64,000 nucleotides of DNA from Mesorhizobium sp. (GCF_004963255.1 NZ_SUGA01000003.1:294514-358513); one strand, 5' to 3'. Shown: positions 17,882 through 27,101, counted from the first letter of the stretch. The notes: a model not told the origin generated them from the letters alone. Program-made: numbers and translations.

Positions 17882-18799
17882 ATGCTCGCACTCTGTATTT
17901 CTGCCGACAGTTCCAACCGGCTGAAGCTCGCCGAGGTCGACGAGCCAAACTGCAATGCAAATGAAGCATTGGTGGCAGTTCATTCGACATCTTTGAATCG
18001 TGGCGAGTTGCGTCTGCTCGCCATCCGCCCCGACGGCTGGATCCCCGGCCAGGACATCGTCGGCATCGTGGAACGCGCGGCGGCCGACGGCTCAGGCCCG
18101 GCAGCGGGCACGCGCGTCGCGGCCTTGGTCGACCAGGCCGGCTGGGCTCAACGTGTCGCCGTTCCGACCGATCGTCTCGCCGTCATACCGGACGGTGTCA
18201 GCTTCGCCTCCGCCACCACGCTTCCGGTCGCGGGCACGACGGCGCTGAGGACTTTGCGCCATGGTGGCGATCTCGCCGGCCAGCGGATCCTGATCACCGG
18301 CGCAAGCGGCGCTGTCGGCCGCTTTCAGATCCAGATCGCCCGCGAGCAAGGCGCCTCGGTGACGGCGATCGCCTCGGTCCGGCATCACGGTGACCTTCGC
18401 GATCTAGGCGCCGGACAAGTCGTCGAGTCGATCGAACTGGCCGAGGGACCGTTTTCGCTGATCACAGAATCCGTCGGCGGCGAAAGCCTGACGCATGCCA
18501 TCGAGCGCGTCGCCCCGGGTGGAACGATCGTCATGTTCGGGTCGAGCAGCGGCGAGCTCACGCCGATCGGGTTCCGTCAGTTCGTTCCGGGCCACGAAGG
18601 CGCCAGGCTGCAGACCTTCGCCTATTACACGTCCGGTTCGGCCATCGGCACTGACATCGCCTGGCTGCTTGACTTAGTCGCGGCCGGCAGGCTGGTAACC
18701 CGCGTGGCCATGACCGTGCCGTGGATGGACATCGGACAGGCCCTGGACGCGCTCAGACAGCGCAGCTTCAGCGGCAAGGCCGTCCTCACCGTGGCTTGA
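17882..18799 (+). CDS. MDR-family zinc-independent oxidoreductase
   Basis: A 305-residue medium-chain dehydrogenase/reductase. GWIPGQDIVGIVERAA is the family N-terminal block. GASGAVGRFQIQIAREQGASV near residue 140 is the NAD(P)-binding loop, and APGGTIVMFGSSSG follows. No structural-zinc Cys cluster is visible. It is slightly shorter than usual. Its divergent AraC regulator suggests induction by a small toxic or aromatic compound; the substrate is unknown. Confidence 0.82.
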   Translation: MLALCISADSSNRLKLAEVDEPNCNANEALVAVHSTSLNRGELRLLAIRPDGWIPGQDIVGIVERAAADGSGPAAGTRVAALVDQAGWAQRVAVPTDRLAVIPDGVSFASATTLPVAGTTALRTLRHGGDLAGQRILITGASGAVGRFQIQIAREQGASVTAIASVRHHGDLRDLGAGQVVESIELAEGPFSLITESVGGESLTHAIERVAPGGTIVMFGSSSGELTPIGFRQFVPGHEGARLQTFAYYTSGSAIGTDIAWLLDLVAAGRLVTRVAMTVPWMDIGQALDALRQRSFSGKAVLTVA

Positions 18800-18810
18800 A
18801 ATCAGCCACG

Positions 18811-19560
18811 TCAGACGTGCTGGCCGCCATTGATGTGGATTTCCGAGCCGGTCACGTAGGACGACTGGCCGGAGCACAGGAAGTAGATGATGTCCGCCAC
18901 TTCCGACGTGGCGCCCAGCCTTCTCAGCGGGATCGTCTCGACTATTCTGTCCGTGCCTGGCGACAGGATCGCGGTGTCGATCTCGCCCGGCGCGATGGCG
19001 TTGACGCGGATGCCGTGCGGGCCGAAATCATGCGCCATCTCGCGCGTCAGCGAGCCGAGCGCCGCCTTCGACGTCGCATAGGCGGTGCCGGCGAACGGAT
19101 GCACGCGGGTGCCGGCAATCGAGGTGACGTTGACGATCGAGCCCTTGGCGGCGGCGAGCTCCTTGAACAGGCCTCTCGCCAGCATGATCGGCGCGAAGAA
19201 ATTGACCTGGAAGACGTCGCGCCAGACATGCATCGGCGTCTCGATCGAATTCATCCGGCTGCCGTCCTTCAGCTTCGGCGAGATGCCGGCATTGTTGACC
19301 AGCGCGTGCAGCTGTCCGCCATGCGCCTCGAGCCGGTGGCGTATTTCCGAGATGGCGATGCCGACGTCCTCCTGGTCGGCGAGATCGACCTTGATGTGGT
19401 CCTCGGGGCCGGCCGGCCAAGGGCAGTCCTCGGCGAAAGCCTGGCGCGAGCAGGTGATGACGCGCCAGCCCTCGCGCGAAAAGCGCTTCACCGTCGCATG
19501 GCCGATGCCACGGCTGGCGCCGGTGAGCACGATGGTTTTTCTGCTGTCGGTGTCGGCCAT
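18811..19560 (-). CDS. SDR-family oxidoreductase
   Basis: A 249-residue short-chain dehydrogenase. TGASRGIGHATV is the NAD(P)-binding loop, NNAGIS the structural motif, and the catalytic Ser-Tyr-Lys lies in VTSIAG...YATSK. The C-terminus IHINGGQHV is typical of the classical branch. It converges with the MDR gene (11 bp between stops) and lies 65 bp upstream of the penicillin-binding protein stop. The substrate is unknown. Confidence 0.88.
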   Translation of the reverse strand: MADTDSRKTIVLTGASRGIGHATVKRFSREGWRVITCSRQAFAEDCPWPAGPEDHIKVDLADQEDVGIAISEIRHRLEAHGGQLHALVNNAGISPKLKDGSRMNSIETPMHVWRDVFQVNFFAPIMLARGLFKELAAAKGSIVNVTSIAGTRVHPFAGTAYATSKAALGSLTREMAHDFGPHGIRVNAIAPGEIDTAILSPGTDRIVETIPLRRLGATSEVADIIYFLCSGQSSYVTGSEIHINGGQHV

Positions 19561-19625
19561 GGCTTTGTCTCCGGCCGGACATGTAGCCGAAGGCGCTTGG
19601 CATTGCGAGAGGCGAAGTTGCCGCT

Positions 19626-21893
19626 CTACCCGCCGCCGAGGATATCGAGGATCGAGGTCTGCCGCCTTTTCTTCGGACCGCCGACATCGCCGGGCGGCAC
19701 CGGATGCTTGATCGAGGCGGTCGATCCGCTGTCGCTAGGCATGTCGAAGCCATCGGCATCGACCGTCTGGGCAGGACGCGCTTGGCGCGCGGGCACCTGG
19801 GCGACAGGCTGCGATGGGACGGCAGGCTGCGACTGGCCGACGGCCGCCGGCGGCGCGGGCGGCTGCGAGGCATCCGCCGACGGGATCTCGTCCGGCACGA
19901 TCGTGTCGGACGGCGTCGACTTCCAGGTGCCGGGCAGCGGCCGCACGGGCACGCCTTCATGCGCGGCCACCATGAATTCGTGCCAGGCCTGCGCCGGGAG
20001 CGCGCCGCCGGTGACCTTCTTCATTGGGCTGCCGTCGTCATTGCCGAACCACACGCCGGTGGTGAGATTGGCGGTGTAGCCGACGAACCAGGCGTCGCGC
20101 GAGTTCTGGCTGGTGCCGGTCTTGCCGGCCGAAGGCCAGTTGAAGGCCGCCTTCTTGGCGGTGCCGACCTCGACCGTGCCGGTCATCATCGAGTTCATCA
20201 TGCCGACGATATCGGCCTTGATGACGCGCGGCGCGCTGCCGGTGGTTCCCTCGTAGAGCACCTTGCCGTTGGCGGTGGTGATGCGCTGGATGAAGTGGAT
20301 GTCCGGCTTGTAGCCGCCATTGGCGAATGGCACATAGGCCGAGGTCAGTTCCAGCGGCGTCACTTCCGAGGTGCCGAGCGCGATCGAGGTGTTGGCCTGC
20401 AGGTCGGACTGGATGCCCATGCGATGCGCGGCCTCGACCACGGCGTCGGGTCCGACCTCCATGGTGAGCTGCGCCGCCACCGAGTTGAGTGACTTGGCGA
20501 GCGCCGTCGCCAGTGTGACCTTGCCGTAATATTTGCCGCCGTAATTATCGGGCGTCCATTTGCCTATCTTGATCGGCGCATCGTTGCGGATGCTGTCCGG
20601 GGTGCGGCCGGCCTCCAGCGCCGCCATGTAGACGAAGGGCTTGAAGGCCGAGCCCGGCTGCCGGCGCGCTTCCGAGGCGCGGTCGAACTGGCTGGTCGAA
20701 TAATCATAGCCGCCGACCATGGCGCGCACCGCGCCGGAATCGTCGATCGACACCAGCGCCCCTTGGGTGACGTTGAGCTTCTTGCCTCTCTCGTCGATCA
20801 GCCGGCGGATCGACTGTTCGGCGAGCTTCTGCAGGTTGAGGTCGACCGTGGTGTCGATGACGATGTCGCCGCGCACGTCGCCGATGAGGTCGGGAAGCTC
20901 GTCCATCACCGTGTCGGCGACATAGTTCTCCGAGCCGGTCCAATAGGACGGCGCGCGCGTCGCCGGCGCGCTCAGCGCCGTCTTGTATTCCTTGTCGCTG
21001 ATCTTGCCGGTCTCGCGCATGGCCGCGAGCACGAGCTGCGCCCGCTCCTCGGCCGCCTTCGGGTCGCGCGCTGGCGAAAGCTTCGACGGCGCCTTGAGCA
21101 GGCCTGCCAGCAGGGCTGCCTCCGAAAGCGACACGTCGCGCGCGCTCTTGCCGAAATAGCGCCGCGAGGCCGCCTCGACGCCATAGGCGCCCGAGCCGAA
21201 ATAGACCCGGTTGAGATACATTTCGAGGATCTGGTCTTTCGTGTGCTTGTGCTCGAGCCAGAGCGCCAGCAGCACTTCCTGGACCTTGCGCTCCAGCGTG
21301 CGGTCCGGCGTCAGGAACAGGTTCTTGGCCAGCTGCTGCGTCAGCGTCGAGCCGCCCTGCGAGAAATGCCCGCCGATGAGGTTGGTGACCATGGCGCGCG
21401 ACAGGCCGATCGGGTCGATGCCGAAATGCGAATAGAAGCGGCGGTCCTCGATGGCGACGACAGCCTCCGGGATATAGGGCGACATCTCGTGCAGGCCGAC
21501 GGCTTCGCCGCCCGACGCGCCGCGATTGGCGATCAGCGCGCCATCGACCGAGACGATCTTGATGTTGGGCGCGCGATCGGGAACCGACCATGTCGTCGCC
21601 GCTGGCATCTTGGCGCCGTAATAGACGACGACGCCGGCCGCCGCGATACCGCCCCAGATGCAGAGCACGAAGCACCAGTAGAACAGGCGGGTGGCAATGC
21701 CGAGCAGCCCGCGCCGATTGCGGTCGCGGCCACGCCCGCGTGATTTCGCCTTGGCGGATTTGCCCTTTGCAGCGGATTTGCGGGTGCGCGGCACGACGCG
21801 ATCCTCCTCGCTCACCGAAAAGCCCTCGGAGGATTTCGCACGCGGCGATTCCTCGAAGCTCGGTTCGATGCGGCTGTCTCTGCGGTTCGCCAT
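19626..21893 (-). CDS. Class A penicillin-binding protein (PBP1-type transglycosylase/transpeptidase)
   Basis: A 755-residue bifunctional peptidoglycan synthase. A basic cytoplasmic tail (1-60; RTRKSAAKGKSAKAKSRGRGR) precedes one membrane anchor (about 67-92). The GT51 glycosyltransferase domain has EDRRFYSHFGID and GGSTLTQQLAKNL. The transpeptidase domain has the Ser nucleophile in RQPGSAFKPF, the SLNS motif and AGKTGTSQNSRDAWFVG. A Pro/Gln-rich tail ends the protein. A decayed second copy of its first 13 codons and upstream region lies at 25114-25243. Confidence 0.93.
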   Translation of the reverse strand: MANRRDSRIEPSFEESPRAKSSEGFSVSEEDRVVPRTRKSAAKGKSAKAKSRGRGRDRNRRGLLGIATRLFYWCFVLCIWGGIAAAGVVVYYGAKMPAATTWSVPDRAPNIKIVSVDGALIANRGASGGEAVGLHEMSPYIPEAVVAIEDRRFYSHFGIDPIGLSRAMVTNLIGGHFSQGGSTLTQQLAKNLFLTPDRTLERKVQEVLLALWLEHKHTKDQILEMYLNRVYFGSGAYGVEAASRRYFGKSARDVSLSEAALLAGLLKAPSKLSPARDPKAAEERAQLVLAAMRETGKISDKEYKTALSAPATRAPSYWTGSENYVADTVMDELPDLIGDVRGDIVIDTTVDLNLQKLAEQSIRRLIDERGKKLNVTQGALVSIDDSGAVRAMVGGYDYSTSQFDRASEARRQPGSAFKPFVYMAALEAGRTPDSIRNDAPIKIGKWTPDNYGGKYYGKVTLATALAKSLNSVAAQLTMEVGPDAVVEAAHRMGIQSDLQANTSIALGTSEVTPLELTSAYVPFANGGYKPDIHFIQRITTANGKVLYEGTTGSAPRVIKADIVGMMNSMMTGTVEVGTAKKAAFNWPSAGKTGTSQNSRDAWFVGYTANLTTGVWFGNDDGSPMKKVTGGALPAQAWHEFMVAAHEGVPVRPLPGTWKSTPSDTIVPDEIPSADASQPPAPPAAVGQSQPAVPSQPVAQVPARQARPAQTVDADGFDMPSDSGSTASIKHPVPPGDVGGPKKRRQTSILDILGGG

Positions 21894-21960
21894 GCGCTCT
21901 AGCTGTCTGTCCCCGGTACCGATGGCGTTCGGGTTGAAGAGTAGATGCGGCGGTTTAAAG
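21855..21960. repeat. Direct repeat A: 5' end of the PBP gene
   Basis: About 106 bp covering the first 13 PBP codons and about 65 bp upstream matches 25138-25243 in the same orientation, at roughly three quarters identity by eye. The two copies bracket the cyclase and acyltransferase genes. This copy is the one joined to the intact PBP gene. Confidence 0.7.
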
Positions 21961-22165
21961 GCGCGTTAAGTGGGGAAAAATCGAAGCGATTGAAAATCAA
22001 ATGCCCCGCGATGGCGTGATCGGGACCCGATTTCGCGTACGCATCACCACATCGTGGAATGGCAGGCGCCAAGGCTGATTGACTGATTGTCGCCGCCGGC
22101 AAATCTTGACCGGAAGGCGTTATTGCCGGCGTGTCTTGGTCAGCGAATCGTTCGAGGCACCGGAA

Positions 22166-23870
22166 ATGAGCCAATTGCAGGTTCCAGCAGCGCCGCCAGG
22201 ATGGCTGCCGGACGCGTGGCTGCGCAACGCACGACTGTTGTCGGGCCTTGTGCTTATGGCGTTCGTGACGCTGCATTTCCTGAACCATGTGTTGCTCCTG
22301 ATCTCGCTTGAAGCAGCGGATAGGGGACGCGAGACGTTCCTGCTGCTCTGGCGCAACCCGGCCGGCACTCTGCTCCTTTACGGCGCAGTCGCCACGCATC
22401 TTGCTCTTTCGCTGCTAGCGCTCTACCAGCGCCGCACGCTGACCATGCCGGTGCGGGAGTGGGCGCAGATACTGCTCGGGCTCGCCATTCCAGTGCTGAT
22501 TGTGGAACACGTGGTCGGCACGCGTGCCATGCACGCCCTTTATGATGCCAACGACACTTACGAGTTCGTGGTGCGCTCGCTATGGATCCTGAGCCCAAAG
22601 GTCGGGGTGCGGCAGGCGATCGCGGTGGTCGTGATCTGGGCACATGGCTGCCTCGGCCTCCACTTCTGGCTGCGCTATCGTCAGTGGTATCCTCGCACCG
22701 CTTCGGCCCTGCTGGTCCTGGCGGTGCTGGTTCCGGTCCTGGCCCTGCTCGGCTTCGCCAGCGCCGGAAAGGAGGTCTCGGCGATGGGACCGCCGCAGTC
22801 GCAGGCCATCGAGCCAACCCTTCTCGACCGGGCATTGGCAACCAAGGACCGCATCGACAACAGCATCTATGCCGGCTTTGCGGGACTGATCGTCCTGGTG
22901 CTGGCGGCGCGCATCGTTCGCGACCGCATCGAGCGGCGCAACCTGGTTGAGGTGCGCTATGCCGGCGGGCGCAAGGTGCGCGTTCCCCGCGGCTACAGCG
23001 TGCTCGATGCCAGCCGGCTGGCCGGCATCGCGCATTATGCCGTGTGCGGCGGGCGCGGGCGCTGCTCGACCTGCCGCATTCGCGTGCTTGACGGCCTTTC
23101 CGAGCAGCCGGAGCCCGGTCCGATCGAAGCGGCGACCCTTGCGCCGCATCGCGGCTGACGGCGACGTGCGGCTCGCCTGCCAGCTCAGGCCGCGCGGCAA
23201 TCTTCGCGTCGCGCCGCTGCTGTCGCCGCCGGTCACGGCGGAAAGCCCGCACGCCACAACCGCCAACGATCCCGGCCACGAGAAGGTCGTGGCGGTGATG
23301 TTCTGTGATATGCGCGGCTTCACCGCGATGGCCGACCAGCGTCTGCCGTTCGACGTGGTCTTCCTGCTCAACCGCTATTTCAGCGTGATCGGCCGCGCCG
23401 TAGAAAGCTCAGGCGGCCGCCTCGACAAGTTCGTCGGCGACGGCGCCATGGCGCTGTTCGGGCTGGAGACCACGCCCGGCGAGGCATGCCGCAACGCGCT
23501 TTCCGCCGCCAGCGCCATCGTCGAGGGAGTTCGCAGCCTCAGCAACGACCTCGCCGAGGAACTGCGCGCCACCATCAATGTCGCGATCGGCATCCATGTC
23601 GGCCAGGCGATCGTCGGCTCGATGGGCTACGGCGCGGTCATGAACGTGACCGCGATCGGCGACACCGTCAACATCGGCAGCCGGCTGGAGGCGGCGGCGA
23701 AGGAATTCGAGGCGGAGATCGTCGTCTCGGAAGCGGCGGTGCGGCTTTCGGGCCTGGAGCTCCCCGGCGCCGAGGCGCGCGAGATCGACATCCGCGGCCG
23801 CGCACGCCCACTCGGCGTGCTCGTCGTTCCGCGCGGCGCGGCGATGCCGATCGTCTTGCCGGCAAAATGA
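22166..23870 (+). pseudogene. Membrane-ferredoxin-adenylate/guanylate cyclase, frameshifted
   Basis: One gene split by a +1 shift. The first frame (22166-23158) encodes about six membrane helices with several in-membrane His residues (TLHFLNH, ATHLALS, VEHVVG, WAHGCLGLHFW). It continues into a 2Fe-2S ferredoxin domain (CGGRGRCSTC), then stops. The next frame continues the ferredoxin tail (RRIAADGDVRLACQLRPRG) into a class III cyclase (VMFCDMRGFTAM, KFVGDGAMALFG, AIGDTVNIGSRLEAA) ending at 23870. Removing one T at 23139-23140 rejoins both parts into about 567 residues. It may be a real inactivation or a sequencing error; each metal-binding Asp of the cyclase is intact. The ATG at 22166 was chosen over an in-frame TTG at 22079. 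Confidence 0.75.
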
Positions 23871-23923
23871 AAGAGGCCCGCCTCGGGGCGAAGCCTCGCC
23901 TTGCCGCAGCCTCATTTGCACCG

Positions 23924-25057
23924 TCAGCCCGGCTGGGAAACTGCCGCGGCGGGCCTGGCTCTGACCGGGATCGGATCAGCGGCAGCCGGCACGACATATC
24001 GAAGACGCAGGCGCAGGAACGGCGCTTCGATGCAGGAATAGCTGAGATAACCGACTGGGATGGTTGCCACGAAGCACGCCATGGACCAGAGGCATGCGAC
24101 GTAGAAATTGCTGACGTCCATGATGTTGTCGTCGATGAACGCGGCGAGCTCGTGCACGAAGAACAGGTGCAGCAGGTAGATCGAATAACTGTATGATCCG
24201 GCCTTCTCCATGATCCTGAAGGGCAGGCTCGTTCGCTCCTTGGCGAAGGTCGTGTCATAGTAGGCGATCCCGAGGGCGTAGGCGGCAGCCTCCAGGGTGG
24301 GCAGGATCACCCATATCCAGGGCGGCGCCGAGCGGGGCCCCAGATGGTAGAACCCGCCCGCCGCGTCGAACCACCAAAAGAACCCCGAAAATGACGCAAG
24401 AACGGCCAGCGCCAGCCAGTGCCTGCCCTTCGCACAGGCGCGAACGTGGAAGGCAAGAATGCCGGCAAGGAACTGGTCCGCATGCCCTATGATTGTCCAG
24501 TACGCTGCCCACTGCACCTCGCCGAACTGCACATACAAAGCGAGCCTCAGCAAAATGGCTGCAGCAATGAACAGCAACGGGGCAAACTGGAATCGCCTGG
24601 ACGCCATCAGCAGGAATGGCAGCAACAGGTAGAAATGAGCTTCGACGGTGACCGACCAGCCGCCATTGGGAAGCGTGGGGAAAACCACCCCCTTGCCGAC
24701 ATCGGTGAAATACGTGCCGAGGTCCTCCCCTGCCAGATATCTGCGGCAAGCCTCGATGCAAATCACGGCGAACAAAAGGGGCAGCAGCCTGAGCGCCCTG
24801 TTGGCGAAGAACGGCAGATATCTGACCTGCTTGCCGTCAAGAAGCTTGGCAAAAAGGTAGCCGGAAAGCGCCATGAACAACGAGACGCCGGTGTGCCCTT
24901 CGTCCAGGATGCTGAACAAGGGTAGAGCCGGCACGAAGCCATAGGCGACCGGCCCGTCCGGAGATGCATGGAGGAAGTGAAAAGTGAAGACCAGAAAGGC
25001 CGCCAAGCCACGGATATGATCCAGCGCTGGATAGTATTCTCCGGTCGAGGACTTCAT
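23924..25057 (-). CDS. OafA/YrhL-type membrane acyltransferase
   Basis: A 377-residue acyltransferase family 3 protein with about ten membrane helices. The N-terminal ALDHIRGLAAFLVFTFHFLHA contains the conserved Arg-Gly and the His proposed to be catalytic. GVSLFMALSGYLFAKLL follows. These enzymes O-acylate sugars of lipopolysaccharide, exopolysaccharide or nodulation factors at the inner membrane. No glycan-synthesis gene is adjacent, so the substrate is unknown. It is convergent with the cyclase gene, 53 bp away, and lies within the segment bounded by the PBP 5' repeats. Confidence 0.85.
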   Translation of the reverse strand: MKSSTGEYYPALDHIRGLAAFLVFTFHFLHASPDGPVAYGFVPALPLFSILDEGHTGVSLFMALSGYLFAKLLDGKQVRYLPFFANRALRLLPLLFAVICIEACRRYLAGEDLGTYFTDVGKGVVFPTLPNGGWSVTVEAHFYLLLPFLLMASRRFQFAPLLFIAAAILLRLALYVQFGEVQWAAYWTIIGHADQFLAGILAFHVRACAKGRHWLALAVLASFSGFFWWFDAAGGFYHLGPRSAPPWIWVILPTLEAAAYALGIAYYDTTFAKERTSLPFRIMEKAGSYSYSIYLLHLFFVHELAAFIDDNIMDVSNFYVACLWSMACFVATIPVGYLSYSCIEAPFLRLRLRYVVPAAADPIPVRARPAAAVSQPG

Positions 25058-25113
25058 CTTTAGATCACGCGCCCCCGCGCCTTGCCGGCCACCAACTCGG
25101 GGCGATCCCGACC

Positions 25114-25243
25114 TTACATCGCGCGCAGTGGGCGCCCGAAGCTCGGTTCGATGCGATTGTCCCTGCGGTTCGCCATGGCTCTTCCTTGCCTGCTCCGGCG
25201 CTATTGGCGTTAGGGTTGCAGACTAGATGGAGCGGGTTAAAGC
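25114..25243 (-). pseudogene. Decayed copy of the PBP 5' end (direct repeat B)
   Basis: Reading leftward from the ATG at 25176, the frame gives MANRRDNRIEPSF followed by GRPLRAM and a stop at 25114. The first 13 residues match the intact PBP (MANRRDSRIEPSF) except one. The similarity continues through about 65 bp of upstream DNA to 25243. It is a truncated relic, not a gene. Confidence 0.75.
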
Positions 25244-25512
25244 AGTGTTTATGCAGCCTGTCGGAAACCCTTGGTTTTCAACATTCAACTCTCGCGTGGT
25301 CCGGTTCGAGATCAGGTCGACCACCCTGCTGGACGCCGCACCATTGCGAATGGATGGGTGCTCAAAGTCTCGCCGCCTTGGCCACAGCGCGCATTGCTCA
25401 AAGGCCACGGCCAGCCCGCGCAGCCCCCGTATCTCCGACCGGAATCCTGGCGCAATGTTCGTCTCGCAGAGCCAGTCTGGCTCCTCACGGCGCCGGCGGC
25501 TGGCCACCGTGA
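25244..25512. other. Intergenic stretch without a recognisable gene
   Basis: With the relic to its left, this makes about 450 bp of non-coding DNA between the acyltransferase and the small membrane protein. A 94-codon minus-strand frame (25223-25507) has no recognisable motif and no convincing ribosome-binding site. The lower GC and irregular codon use suggest remnant sequence. Confidence 0.5.
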
Positions 25513-25659
25513 TCAGTTCTGCTGGATCGAAATGCCTTTGTCGTCGATCTTGAGCTCGACGCCTTTCGGCCTGGTCTGCTCGCGATAGACATAGACGCCG
25601 AGCGCAATGACGACGACCACGAGAGCGCCGATGATGACATAGAGCATGTTCTGCTTCAC
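25513..25659 (-). CDS. Small single-pass membrane protein (48 aa)
   Basis: A 48-residue protein starting GTG at 25659 after GGGGGCGAG. It has an N-terminal hydrophobic helix (MLYVIIGALVVVVIALGVYVY) and a charged C-terminus EQTRPKGVELKIDDKGISIQ. The pattern of one helix plus a short amphipathic tail is common among small rhizobial envelope proteins. It lies 27 bp downstream of the GlsB-like gene on the same strand and is probably co-transcribed with it. Function unknown. Confidence 0.65.
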   Translation of the reverse strand: MKQNMLYVIIGALVVVVIALGVYVYREQTRPKGVELKIDDKGISIQQN

Positions 25660-25686
25660 GGCTCGCCCCCTGTGCCTGCTGGAAGA

Positions 25687-25941
25687 TCAGGCCTGTTTCA
25701 CCAGCTTGATCAGCACCAGCAGGACCACTGCGCCGATCATGGCGTGGATGATCGCGGCAAGGATCCCGCCGCCCACGGCAAAGCCAAGCCTTGGGAATAT
25801 CCAGCCGGCAATCAGGGCGCCGACGATGCCGACGACGATGTTGCCGACCAGTCCGAAGCCGAAACCCTTGACGATCAGGCCGGCAAGCCAGCCGGCGATC
25901 GCGCCGATGATGATGAAAACGAGCAGGCTTTCAATTCCCAT
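25687..25941 (-). CDS. GlsB/YeaQ/YmgE family stress membrane protein
   Basis: An 84-residue protein made of three hydrophobic helices rich in Gly: FIIIGAIAGWLAGLIVKG, LVGNIVVGIVGALIAGWIFP and ILAAIIHAMIGAVVLLVL. This is the transglycosylase-associated protein (YeaQ/YmgE) family, often stress-induced and of unknown mechanism. I chose the ATG at 25941, which has GGAGGGA about 7 nt upstream, over the TTG at 25947. Confidence 0.85.
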   Translation of the reverse strand: MGIESLLVFIIIGAIAGWLAGLIVKGFGFGLVGNIVVGIVGALIAGWIFPRLGFAVGGGILAAIIHAMIGAVVLLVLIKLVKQA

Positions 25942-26054
25942 TGCCAATCCCTCCGTGAGCGGAGGACCAACGAAGCCACACGCACCCCGAATCGGCCATC
26001 CGACTGCGACGGATGGAACCTATTGGAAAGCGGCCAGCCTCGCCAGCGCCAGCT

Positions 26055-26255
26055 TCATTCGTCGTCGTCACCCGATGCCGGACGCCAGCTCGTCGGATCG
26101 ACCCTCTTTTGCGTGTCGCTGTCGGTGTAGACCCACCAGCCGCCATCGCGATACTGGCCGACGGATTCGTTGACGACGCCGTCGCCGTCCTTCCACAGGA
26201 TGGTGACTCTCGAGCCGTCCTTCGGTGCGCTTTCTATCGGTTTGCGCTCTGCCAT
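26055..26255 (-). CDS. Small hypothetical protein (66 aa)
   Basis: A 66-residue soluble protein. It begins MAERKPIESAPKDGSRVTILW, the IExAPKDGxxxLLW pattern seen in DUF551-like and phage-associated small proteins. It has several Trp and an acidic tail (SGDDDE). The start follows GGAGGGAGTGAG. No function is assigned. It lies 113 bp upstream of the GlsB-like gene on the same strand. Confidence 0.65.
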   Translation of the reverse strand: MAERKPIESAPKDGSRVTILWKDGDGVVNESVGQYRDGGWWVYTDSDTQKRVDPTSWRPASGDDDE

Positions 26256-26332
26256 CTCACTCCCTCCACGAACCGGCCCGCTCCGTGAACCGGCCGAACC
26301 GGCAAGAACGCCCGCCGCCGCGCCGGGTTCCG

Positions 26333-26953
26333 TCAGCTATGCGCGAAGATATCTTCCTCGGCCCAGCCCATCAGGTCGAGCTTGGCGCGCGTCGGCAGGA
26401 AGCGGAAGCATGCGTCCGCCTCCTTGGTGCGGTTTTCGCGCGCCAGGCGCGCCGCCAGCACCTCGCGCAGACGGTGCAGATAGAGCACATCGGAGGCGGC
26501 ATAGTCGAGCTGTTCGGGCGAGAGCGTTTCCGCTGCCCAGTCCGAGGATTGCTGCGCCTTGGACAGGCCGATGCCGAGCAATTCGTTGCACAGATCCTTC
26601 AGCCCGTGGCGGTCTGTGTAGGTGCGGACGAGCCGCGAGGCGATCTTGGTGCAGAACACCGGCTCCGCCATCACGCCGAAGGCATTGTAGAGCACGGCGA
26701 TATCGAAACGGCCGTAATGGAACAGCTTGGTGATCGCGCGGTTGCGAAGCAGGCTGACGAGATTCGGCGCTTTCTTCTGGCCGGGCGCGATCTGGATGAC
26801 GTCGGCGCTGCCGTCGCCGGGCGAGATCTGCACAACGCAGAGCCGATCGCGATGCGGGTTCAAGCCCAGCGTTTCCGTGTCGATGGCCACCGCCCCGACA
26901 TTGTAGCGGGTGAGGTCGGGCAGGTCGTTCTTGTGGAAACGGATATCGGTCAT
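26333..26953 (-). CDS. Ribonuclease D family 3'-5' exonuclease
   Basis: A 206-residue DEDDy exonuclease. Exo I is AIDTETLGLNPHRDRL, Exo II FHYGRFDIAVLYNAFG and Exo III YAASDVLYLHRL, supplying all four acidic residues and the Tyr. It lacks the C-terminal HRDC domains of enterobacterial RNase D, as is usual for short alphaproteobacterial versions. The likely role is 3' trimming of structured RNA. The ATG at 26953 follows GGAGAAGAG; the frame is open to 26989 without such a site. Confidence 0.88.
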   Translation of the reverse strand: MTDIRFHKNDLPDLTRYNVGAVAIDTETLGLNPHRDRLCVVQISPGDGSADVIQIAPGQKKAPNLVSLLRNRAITKLFHYGRFDIAVLYNAFGVMAEPVFCTKIASRLVRTYTDRHGLKDLCNELLGIGLSKAQQSSDWAAETLSPEQLDYAASDVLYLHRLREVLAARLARENRTKEADACFRFLPTRAKLDLMGWAEEDIFAHS

Positions 26954-27101
26954 TCTCTTCTCCGGATCGCGGCCCGCGGCGCCGCGCATCGCTTCGGATG
27001 CGTCAGCAGCAGCGGCGCGTTGCGCTGGTCATTCGTCCTCGCCGCGATCCGGAGAAAAATCAACAGAAAGTTGAATCTCACATCTTTGCGCGATTTCCGC
27101 C

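Noticed and set aside
18721..20079. 452-codon plus-strand frame opposite the SDR and PBP genes
   Set aside because: Low-complexity shadow with no domain; the minus-strand genes are well supported.
25223..25507. 94-codon minus-strand frame
   Set aside because: No recognisable motif, no ribosome-binding site, and the sequence lies in a decayed region.
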